From contig CANKYC010000037.1 of NCBI GenBank assembly GCA_947487845.1, positions 1 through 11,040 of the forward strand: a DNA stretch of 11,040 nucleotides. The letters are read 5' to 3'. Under the pieces are notes generated by a model, which was given only the letters and a program-made list of their open reading frames with translations, made no database searches and was not told the DNA's origin. Both the position numbers and the translations under genes were made by a program. The stretch's first letter is position 1; each line of letters begins with the position of its first letter. Below, in pieces: positions 6,035 through 11,040 of this stretch. Source of the DNA: Rickettsiales bacterium (lineage in GTDB: Bacteria > Pseudomonadota > Alphaproteobacteria > Rickettsiales > UBA1997).

Positions 6035-6104
6035 CAGACGCAAATAGTTGATAAGACCAATCCTGAAAAACCAATGGGAATAGCAATTAAAATCAATCAC
6101 AGAC

Positions 6105-6722
6105 ATGTCTAAAAGACTTAGTGCTAAGAAAAAAATTAGCAGAAAATTAGGCGCGAGCCTTTGGGGTCAAGCAAAAGATCCATATAATAAACGTAATTAC
6201 AAACCTGGTCAACACGGCGCTTCCGCAAGAGGAAGAGTTAGTGACTACGGTACTCAGCTTCGCGCTAAGCAAAGAATGAAATTCTACTATGGCAACATTT
6301 CTGAAAGACAATTTTTCAACAGTTTCACATTAGCTTCTAAATCAAAAGGCGATGTAAGTGAAAACTTCGTAGCCCTTCTTGAAAGCAGATTGGACACTGT
6401 GGTTTACCGCGCTAATTTCGTTGCAACAGTGTTTGCAGCAAGACAATTCGTGAATCACAAACATGTTACTGTAAACGGAAAAACTGTTAACATTCCTTCA
6501 TTCAAAGTGAAAGTTGGCGACATCGTTCAAGTTCGTGAAAAATCACGCAAACTTACGGTTGTAATGGAAGCGCTTCAAAAAATGGAGCGCGATATTCCTT
6601 CATACATGACTTTAGATAAAGATAACTTCACAGCTAAATTGACTACTAAACCATCATTTGCAGAAGTTCCTTACGCTGTTGAAATGCAACCGCATTTGAT
6701 TACGGAGTTTTATTCAAGATAG
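6105..6722 (+). CDS. rpsD: 30S ribosomal protein S4
   Basis: The 205-residue product is standard length for S4. It is a primary binder of 16S rRNA that nucleates the 30S body, and in some bacteria it represses its own mRNA. Landmarks are YKPGQHG at 32-38, QLRAKQRMKFYYGNISERQF at 51-70, LESRLDTVVYRANF at 92-105, and the S4 RNA-binding domain around 93-150 with ARQFVNHKHVTVNGK at 112-126. There are no zinc-coordinating cysteines in the N-terminal region, as in the Cys-minus S4 form usual in alphaproteobacteria. Its third-codon positions use more C than the neighbouring genes (for example AAC, TTC, CGC), consistent with high expression. It is monocistronic here: a strong terminator lies upstream and hairpins follow the stop. 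The ATG has no Shine-Dalgarno; the preceding bases are CACAGAC. Confidence 0.99.
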   Translation: MSKRLSAKKKISRKLGASLWGQAKDPYNKRNYKPGQHGASARGRVSDYGTQLRAKQRMKFYYGNISERQFFNSFTLASKSKGDVSENFVALLESRLDTVVYRANFVATVFAARQFVNHKHVTVNGKTVNIPSFKVKVGDIVQVREKSRKLTVVMEALQKMERDIPSYMTLDKDNFTAKLTTKPSFAEVPYAVEMQPHLITEFYSR

Positions 6723-6744
6723 TAAAAATGCTTTCGCATTTTTA
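6723..6744. terminator. First hairpin directly after rpsD
   Basis: TAAAAATGC (6723-6731) pairs perfectly with GCATTTTTA (6736-6744) around a TTTC tetraloop, starting at the base after the rpsD stop. The 3' arm supplies five Ts. It resembles a small terminator or an mRNA 3' end-protecting hairpin. Confidence 0.5.
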
Positions 6745-6759
6745 GGGGAATGGAAATCC

Positions 6760-6785
6760 GGAATTTAAGAGCGGTCTTAAATTCC
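6760..6785. repeat. Second hairpin after rpsD
   Basis: GGAATTTAAGA (6760-6770) pairs perfectly over 11 bp with 6775-6785 around a GCGG loop. No T-run follows, so it is not a terminator by itself. It lies between the post-stop hairpin and the main terminator. Confidence 0.6.
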
Positions 6786-6791
6786 TATAAT

Positions 6792-6831
6792 AAAAAACTC
6801 CGTCACTTGGGAAAAGTGGCGGAGTTTTTTT
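6792..6831. terminator. Bidirectional intrinsic terminator between convergent rpsD and rsmA
   Basis: A 17-bp stem is formed by 6792-6808 and 6814-6830, with one T-G wobble, around a GGGAA loop. The GC-rich core is ACTCCG/CGGAGT. It is flanked by A6 on the left and T7 (6825-6831) on the right, so each strand reads a U-tract after the stem. It fits termination of rpsD (+) and rsmA (-), which converge here. Confidence 0.9.
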
Positions 6832-6833
6832 AT

Positions 6834-6855
6834 GTTTATAGCTCGAACTATAAAC
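6834..6855. repeat. Fourth hairpin, overlapping the rsmA stop
   Basis: GTTTATAG (6834-6841) pairs perfectly with CTATAAAC (6848-6855) around a 6-nt CTCGAA loop. The right arm contains the rsmA stop codon (6850-6848) and last codons. On the minus strand it precedes the main terminator. Confidence 0.55.
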
Positions 6856-7666
6856 GCGTAGCCAGTTTGCAAAATTCTTCAATCGTCAAATTTTCTGGTC
6901 GTAAATCCGATCTGATTCCGACTTCATTTAAAACCGCTTCTGGATTTTCAAAAACACTTTTTAAACCCGATTTTATCATCTTGCGGCGTTGATTAAAAGC
7001 AGCTGCGACAACGCGTTCTAGCTTTTTAAAATCTACATCAGCCAAAGGTTTTTCTCTTGGAATAATTTCAACAATTGCCGATGTAACTTTTGGTGGCGGC
7101 GTAAAAACGGTGCGACTTACGGTAAAAACTAATTTGGTGTGACATAAAAAATTTACCATTACAGCGAGGCGGCCGTAGTGATTGTCGTTTGGTTTGGCGG
7201 TTATTCTTTCAACTACTTCTTTTTGTAACATCAAATGCATTGAAGCAATTTTGGGGGCGATTTTGAGCCATTTAAAAATCAAAACTGTGCCGATATTGTA
7301 AGGCAGGTTGGCGATGATTTTGAATTTTTTTTCGCTATTTAAAATTTTGGTTTCATCAATTTCTAAAGCATCGCCTTCGATAATTTGAAAATGTTCGCCG
7401 TAAAAATTTTTTAATTCATTTAAGGCTTCCAAACATCTTTGATCTTTTTCAACGGCGACTAGTTTTTTTGCGCCGGCGTCCAAAATTGAACGAGTTAAAC
7501 TTCCGGGTCCAGGACCAACTTCCAGCACTTCAAAATCAGTTAAATCTCCCGCAGCGCGAACGATTTTATCGGTGACGTTTTTGTCTAAAATGAAATTTTG
7601 ACCTAAAGATTTTTTGGCGTCTAAGCCATATTTTTTGATGAGATCAGAAGTGGAAAGAAGGTTCAT
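6848..7666 (-). CDS. rsmA: 16S rRNA (adenine1518-N6/adenine1519-N6)-dimethyltransferase (KsgA)
   Basis: The 272-residue enzyme dimethylates two adjacent adenines in the 3'-terminal helix 45 loop of 16S rRNA, using SAM, late in 30S assembly. Visible landmarks are KKSLGQNFILD (18-28), SAM motif I VLEVGPGPGSLTR (47-59), the acidic Glu73 ending motif II, Asp99 in EGDAL, and the catalytic NLPYN at 120-124. The C-terminal helical domain includes FTPPPKVTSAIV and FNQRRKMIKSGLK-type segments, which are also typical. Length matches the family. In many proteobacteria rsmA follows surA and pdxA; here it stands alone, convergent with rpsD and separated from the upstream ald by a repeat-filled spacer. The ATG at 7666 is supported by the normal N-terminal extent; no Shine-Dalgarno is visible. 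A CATAAT -10-like box on the minus strand lies upstream, without a clear -35. Confidence 0.97.
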   Translation of the reverse strand: MNLLSTSDLIKKYGLDAKKSLGQNFILDKNVTDKIVRAAGDLTDFEVLEVGPGPGSLTRSILDAGAKKLVAVEKDQRCLEALNELKNFYGEHFQIIEGDALEIDETKILNSEKKFKIIANLPYNIGTVLIFKWLKIAPKIASMHLMLQKEVVERITAKPNDNHYGRLAVMVNFLCHTKLVFTVSRTVFTPPPKVTSAIVEIIPREKPLADVDFKKLERVVAAAFNQRRKMIKSGLKSVFENPEAVLNEVGIRSDLRPENLTIEEFCKLATRL

Positions 7667-7727
7667 TGGATTTGTGCTATTGTGGCTGGATTATGAAATC
7701 CAAAATTTCAGTTCAGATATGAACATG

Positions 7728-7987
7728 TGGACGGGGTTACAAACCACTACTTTCCAACTAAGAATTTTTCTAATCTTTTTAAGTAAAAATCGTAGTCATA
7801 CTGAGCTTGTCGAAGTATGATTCAAGCCCATGCTTAAGAATCATACTTCGACAAGTTCAGCATGACTACGAGATATTATTTTCTAGATCGAAAAAACTTT
7901 TTACCGCGAACAAAGCACTGATTTACAAGGATTTACCAGGTTTTTATTAACTCTTAGTTGGACAGTAGTGGTTACAAACCCCGTCCA
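7728..7987. mobile_element. MITE-like element with 36-bp terminal inverted repeats
   Basis: The left end 7728-7763 and right end 7952-7987 are inverted repeats of 36 bp (TGGACGGGG at one end, CCCCGTCCA at the other). They mismatch at one base and at a central 3-nt segment: GGTTACAAACC reads in the same direction at both ends instead of being inverted. Inside are a second long inverted repeat (7791-7870) and a short tandem pair, GATTTACAAG/GATTTACCAG (7920-7939). The element fills the 335-bp spacer between rsmA and ald. No transposase and no convincing target-site duplication are seen, so non-autonomous mobility is inference. Confidence 0.65.
7791..7870 (-). terminator. Nested 33-bp inverted repeat, possible terminator of rsmG-ald transcription
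   Basis: Arms 7791-7823 and 7838-7870 are inverted repeats of 33 bp with two mismatches, which are G-U compatible on one strand. The 14-nt loop contains AAGC/GCTT. Read on the minus strand, the hairpin is followed by ATTTTTA (complement of 7784-7790), so it could stop transcription coming from ald. The sequence also belongs to a widespread dispersed repeat type and shares an AAGTTCAG-ATGAC core with the repeat near 9832. Confidence 0.6.
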
Positions 7988-8001
7988 GCTGTGAAAAAAA
8001 T

Positions 8002-9138
8002 TTAAAAACCGATGATTTGAGTTTTGAAGCCGCGTTCGCTATATTCAACAAATTCATGTCCCAAAGCGTCAGCAACTGCTTTGTAAGTAACTTTGCCGTC
8101 AATCACGTTCAAACCATTTCTCAAATGAACATCATCAGCTAAAGCTTTTTTATAGCCTTTGCCTGCGATTGCCAAAGAGAAAGGCAAGGTAGAATTTTCT
8201 AAAGCTTGAGTTGAAGTTCGAGCAACGGCGCCGGGCATGTTGGTTACGCAATAGTGAACTACGCCATCGACCACATAAGTTGGGTTAGAATGAGAAGTTG
8301 GTTTGCTAGTTTCAAAACAGCCGCCTTGATCGATTGAAATGTCAACCATAACGGCGCCTTTTTTCATTTTTTTCACCAAAGCTGCAGAAATTAATTTTGG
8401 AGCAGCGGCCCCCGGAATTAGAACTGCGCCAACTACAACATCAGAATCAACGGTATTTTTTTCGATATTTTCTAAACTGGCGTAAAGAACTTCGGCAGAA
8501 TTTCCGAAAATATCGCACAGATAACGAATGCGCGCTAATGATTTATCAAGAATTACAACTTCAGCGCCCATGCCGATTGCAACTTTTGCTGCATTGGTTC
8601 CAGAAACGCCGCCACCAAGAATTGTAACTTTACCGCGAGCAACTCCCGGAACGCCGCCCAACAAAACTCCGCGTCCACCTTGAGCTTTTTCCAAAGCGCG
8701 AGCGCCAGCTTGAATTGAAAGTTTTCCCGCAACTTCCGACATTGGAGCAAGAAGTGGAAGTGAGCGATCGGCGGCACTTACAGTTTCAAAGGCAATTGCC
8801 ACGCAGCCAGATTTAATCAACATTTCAGTTAAATGTGGTTCAGCTGCTAAATGCAAATAAGAGAAAATAATTTGGCCCGAACGGATCATTTTGCATTCAG
8901 ATTCTTGTGGTTCTTTAACCTTCAAAATCATTTCCGCTTTTTCATAAACTTCAGCTGCATTAGCGGCAATTTTTGCGCCGGCTTGAACATATTGTTCGTC
9001 AGAAAAATCGATTGCAGTTCCGGCATCTTTTTGTACCAAAACTTGATGGCCCGCATTTACTAATTCGCGAACTCCTGATGGAGTTGCGCCAACGCGATAT
9101 TCGTGATCTTTAATTTCTTTTGGAATGCCGATTAACAT
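8002..9138 (-). CDS. ald: Alanine dehydrogenase
   Basis: This 378-residue cytoplasmic enzyme catalyses the reversible NAD-dependent conversion of L-alanine to pyruvate and ammonia. Every key residue is at its family position: Arg15 and Lys75 for pyruvate/alanine binding, catalytic His96 in SYLHLAAEP, and catalytic Asp270 in DISIDQGG. The N-terminus MLIGIPKEIKDHEYRV is typical. The nucleotide-binding motif is ILGGGVSG (173-180), with Asp198 at the end of the second strand accepting the NAD ribose. Length is close to the usual 371. The gene begins 15 nt after rsmG on the same strand and has the only good Shine-Dalgarno in the window within that gap. The pair is probably one transcript, ended by hairpins in the downstream element. 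The alternative, NAD(P) transhydrogenase alpha subunit, is excluded by length and active-site context. Confidence 0.97.
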   Translation of the reverse strand: MLIGIPKEIKDHEYRVGATPSGVRELVNAGHQVLVQKDAGTAIDFSDEQYVQAGAKIAANAAEVYEKAEMILKVKEPQESECKMIRSGQIIFSYLHLAAEPHLTEMLIKSGCVAIAFETVSAADRSLPLLAPMSEVAGKLSIQAGARALEKAQGGRGVLLGGVPGVARGKVTILGGGVSGTNAAKVAIGMGAEVVILDKSLARIRYLCDIFGNSAEVLYASLENIEKNTVDSDVVVGAVLIPGAAAPKLISAALVKKMKKGAVMVDISIDQGGCFETSKPTSHSNPTYVVDGVVHYCVTNMPGAVARTSTQALENSTLPFSLAIAGKGYKKALADDVHLRNGLNVIDGKVTYKAVADALGHEFVEYSERGFKTQIIGF

Positions 9139-9145
9139 GAGTTTT

Positions 9146-9151
9146 TCTCCG
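9146..9151 (-). promoter_or_regulatory. Strong ribosome binding site for ald
   Basis: The minus strand reads CGGAGA, with GGAG 8 nt before the ald ATG. It confirms the 9138 start and stands out because nearly all other genes here lack a Shine-Dalgarno. Confidence 0.8.
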
Positions 9152-9153
9152 TT

Positions 9154-9786
9154 TTAATTTGAGTTAGAAATGTTAGAAATTTTAATGATGTTGCCTTCTT
9201 GTGAAGTCAAACTTGGGTGTAAATCATAATCAAATTGAAAAGATTTTTTCGCAAGTTCAATTTCTGAATTTAGATTTTTGCCTTTTAAAAATAGACAAAA
9301 ACCATCTTTTTTTAAGAATTTTTTACTGTGAATTAAAAGTTGATCAAGCGGCGCTAAAGCTCGCGAAGTTATGCAGTCAAATTCTTGAGCTGTTAATTCT
9401 TCAAGTTTGAATTGATGAACAAAAACACGATTTTGTGAAAGTAATTTAGCGCGACGTAAAAAATCGGATTTTCTAAAAGATTTTTCCACTAAATGCATTT
9501 CGCGAAGTCCTAAAATTGAAAGCACCAAACCCGGAAAACCAGCGCCAGTGCCGAAGTCAGCGAATTTCAGGTTTTTATTTTCAATAAAACGTAAAAGCTG
9601 GGCGCTGTCTAAAATATGGCGTTCCCAAAGATTTTCGATAGTTGATTTGCCGATGAAATTGAAATTGTCATTTTCTTGCAGAAGTAATGCTACGTAATCT
9701 TCGAGACCTTTAATTTGGCTTTCGTTTAAGATTGTAAATTTTTTAATTTCGTCAAAAGCGGCGAGTTTTTTTTGTTCGAGTTGCAT
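9154..9786 (-). CDS. rsmG: 16S rRNA (guanine527-N7)-methyltransferase (GidB)
   Basis: The 210-residue enzyme methylates N7 of G527 in the 530 loop of 16S rRNA with SAM. Visible landmarks are the N-terminal FNFIGKST (42-49), the ENLWERHILDSAQLL segment (51-65), the SAM motif DFGTGAGFPGLVLS (77-90), Glu101-Lys102 after the second strand, SRALAPLDQLL (141-151) and the C-terminal FLKGKNLNSE (167-175). Length matches the family. rsmG usually lies with mnmG, parA and parB near the replication origin; here it is instead paired with ald, 15 nt apart on the same strand. No Shine-Dalgarno precedes the ATG at 9786. Upstream lies a short palindromic repeat, and a TATAAA-like box on the minus strand at 9808-9803 could serve as -10, without a convincing -35. 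Confidence 0.96.
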   Translation of the reverse strand: MQLEQKKLAAFDEIKKFTILNESQIKGLEDYVALLLQENDNFNFIGKSTIENLWERHILDSAQLLRFIENKNLKFADFGTGAGFPGLVLSILGLREMHLVEKSFRKSDFLRRAKLLSQNRVFVHQFKLEELTAQEFDCITSRALAPLDQLLIHSKKFLKKDGFCLFLKGKNLNSEIELAKKSFQFDYDLHPSLTSQEGNIIKISNISNSN

Positions 9787-9818
9787 GGAAAGTTTAGAGG
9801 TTTTTATATTTTAGATAG

Positions 9819-9839
9819 ATCCTGAAATAAGTTCAGGAT
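9819..9839. repeat. Short palindromic dispersed-type repeat upstream of rsmG
   Basis: ATCCTGAA (9819-9826) and TTCAGGAT (9832-9839) form an 8-bp perfect stem with a 5-nt loop, followed by GACGG. The core AAGTTCAGGATGAC closely resembles AAGTTCAGCATGAC in the nested repeat at 7853-7866, so both look like members of one dispersed family. The rest of the 224-bp rsmG-fbaB spacer is plain AT-rich DNA. Confidence 0.7.
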
Positions 9840-9937
9840 GACGGAAATATTATGAAAGAATATATCAAAGCTACTTAAAGCTAGATCAAAATAGTTTTAA
9901 AAACTCCCCAAAAACTTAGCAATTAAAAACTAAAAAC

Positions 9938-9963
9938 TTGACGCTTGCGACTCGTAATATAAA
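9938..9963 (+). promoter_or_regulatory. Candidate promoter for fbaB
   Basis: TTGACG (9938-9943) is followed by TAATATAAA. TATAAA at 9958-9963 would be the -10, but the spacer is only 14 bp, shorter than usual. It is the best pair in the 224-bp spacer and lies about 50 nt before the ATG. Confidence 0.35.
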
Positions 9964-10010
9964 AATTTTCTCACACAAAATTCCCTTCTCGAAAAAACTT
10001 TCCAAAAAAT

Positions 10011-10940
10011 ATGAAAATCTCTACTAAAGTTAAAAAAATTCTATCTTGCTACGAAAGCGACAATGCAGGAACCAAAACTAATTTAGCCCGTATTTTGATG
10101 CATGGTAAATTAGGTGGCACCGGTAAAATGGTAATCTTGCCAGTTGATCAAGGTTTTGAACATGGCCCAGACAGAAGTTTCGCGGTAAATCCAGATGCTT
10201 ACGATCCACATTATCATTTCCAACTTGCAATTGATGCTGGTTTAAACGCTTACGCCGCGCCTTTAGGAATGATCGAAGCTGGTGCTGAAACATTCGCCGG
10301 TGCAATTCCAACTATTCTCAAAGTTAATTCTTCAAATTCTCTTCACAATGGCGGAACCGCTCCACATCAAGCCACAACAGCTTCTGTAAAAGATGCTTTA
10401 CGTTTAGGATGTTCGGCGATTGGTTTTACAATTTATCCGGGATCTGACGCGGCTTTTGATATGTTTGAAGAAATCCGCGAAATGTCAGAAGAAGCTAAAT
10501 CTTATGGTTTGGCAACGGTAATTTGGTCTTATCCACGTGGCGGCGATCTTTCAAAAATCGGCGAAACTGCGATGGATATTTGCGCCTACGCGGCTCACAT
10601 CGCAGCTTTATTGGGCGCGCACATCATAAAAGTTAAACCTCCAACCCAAGCTTTGGAAAATCTTGAAGCGATCAAGGTTTATGAAAAAGTAAAAATTCCT
10701 GTTGCAACAATGGAAGAGCGCATTCGTCACATAATGAAAACTACCTTCAACAATAGAAGAATCGTGGTGTTTTCTGGCGGAAATGCCAAAGGTGAAAATG
10801 AAATTTACAATGAAATCCGCGAAATCTACAAAGGTGGCGCGAATGGCTCAATCATTGGTCGTAACACTTTCCAGCGTCCAAGAGCAGAAGCGCTTAAAAT
10901 GCTTGAAAACATCATTCATATTTACCAAGGAAAATTCTAG
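10011..10940 (+). CDS. fbaB: Class I fructose-bisphosphate aldolase, FbaB/DhnA type
   Basis: The 309-residue TIM-barrel protein belongs to the Schiff-base aldolases of the FbaB/DhnA family, which cleave fructose 1,6-bisphosphate to dihydroxyacetone phosphate and glyceraldehyde 3-phosphate without a metal. Landmarks are ILPVDQGFEHGP (42-53), the IGFTIYPGS strand with Tyr142 (137-145), the probable Schiff-base Lys207 in AHIIKVKPP (203-211), and the phosphate-binding FSGG (254-257) and GRN (283-285). Length is right for bacterial class I FbaB. The protein is cytoplasmic and serves glycolysis or gluconeogenesis. The gene stands alone with its own candidate promoter, and its codon use is C-enriched in places, like rpsD. 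No Shine-Dalgarno is visible; the ATG follows an A6 run. An AT-only TTTTTT-AAG-AAAAAA hairpin at 10941-10955 follows the stop but is weak as a terminator. A related aldolase such as LsrF is a less likely alternative. Confidence 0.92.
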   Translation: MKISTKVKKILSCYESDNAGTKTNLARILMHGKLGGTGKMVILPVDQGFEHGPDRSFAVNPDAYDPHYHFQLAIDAGLNAYAAPLGMIEAGAETFAGAIPTILKVNSSNSLHNGGTAPHQATTASVKDALRLGCSAIGFTIYPGSDAAFDMFEEIREMSEEAKSYGLATVIWSYPRGGDLSKIGETAMDICAYAAHIAALLGAHIIKVKPPTQALENLEAIKVYEKVKIPVATMEERIRHIMKTTFNNRRIVVFSGGNAKGENEIYNEIREIYKGGANGSIIGRNTFQRPRAEALKMLENIIHIYQGKF

Positions 10941-11040
10941 TTTTTTAAGAAAAAATTCAGATAACAAATATGAAGTAATGAAAATGAAGACGCAGCTATT
11001 TCCCATTCTCAAGGAACTGGTAATGCTTATGCTTCAACCG

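Noticed and set aside
6750..6992. Plus-strand 80-codon frame downstream of rpsD
   Set aside because: It spans two hairpins and a strong terminator and is antisense to the rsmA C-terminus; a shadow frame.
7614..7820. Plus-strand 68-codon frame across the rsmA start and the repeat element
   Set aside because: It overlaps the well-supported rsmA N-terminus antisense and then reads through terminal inverted repeat DNA; no recognisable protein features.
7728..7987. Target-site duplication flanking the inverted-repeat element
   Set aside because: Flanks (AACATG on the left, GCTGTG on the right) do not form a convincing direct repeat, so element boundaries rest on the TIRs alone.

Overview
This window looks like chromosomal DNA of an AT-rich alphaproteobacterium. 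The evidence is protein character: a ribosomal protein S4 without zinc-binding cysteines and with an alphaproteobacterial-type N-terminus, a chorismate mutase fused to a degenerate prephenate-dehydratase-like/ACT-like tail, and a metX-metW pair. The low GC recalls Rickettsiales/Holosporales-type lineages. However, the window carries methionine, aromatic amino acid and alanine metabolism genes, which fits a less reduced or free-living relative better than an obligate endosymbiont. The exact taxon cannot be fixed from this sequence.

Left block (1-4737, all minus strand, read right to left): metX, metW, rlpA, metZ, yajQ and an unidentified hydrophobic protein that runs off the left edge. From metW onward the genes are packed (3 nt gap, TAATG overlap, 17 nt, 6 nt), as in one operon. 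MetX acylates homoserine, MetW is its methyltransferase-like partner, and MetZ turns the acyl-homoserine plus sulfide into homocysteine. The cell-wall lipoprotein gene rlpA sits between metW and metZ.

Centre (4738-6855): a divergent chorismate mutase gene (+) ends in a 14-bp tandem repeat array made from its own last codons. The array runs directly into a 151-bp perfect-armed palindrome ending in a T8 tract. Beyond it lie a candidate promoter and rpsD (+), then four closely spaced hairpins, one of them a strong bidirectional terminator shared with the convergent rsmA.

Right block (6848-11040): rsmA (-) is separated from the rsmG-ald pair (-) by a 335-bp spacer. That spacer holds a roughly 260-bp, MITE-like element with 36-bp terminal inverted repeats and a second long inverted repeat nested inside. 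After a 224-bp spacer carrying a short relative of the nested repeat comes a class I fructose-bisphosphate aldolase gene (+). The last 100 bases hold no gene I can identify.

The coding genes are ordinary housekeeping and biosynthesis genes. The unusual content is between them: the micro-ORF tandem array, the giant palindrome, the nested inverted-repeat element, the hairpin cluster after rpsD, and a general lack of Shine-Dalgarno sequences. I found no phage, CRISPR, toxin-antitoxin or defence genes, no tRNA or rRNA genes, and no complete transposase gene.
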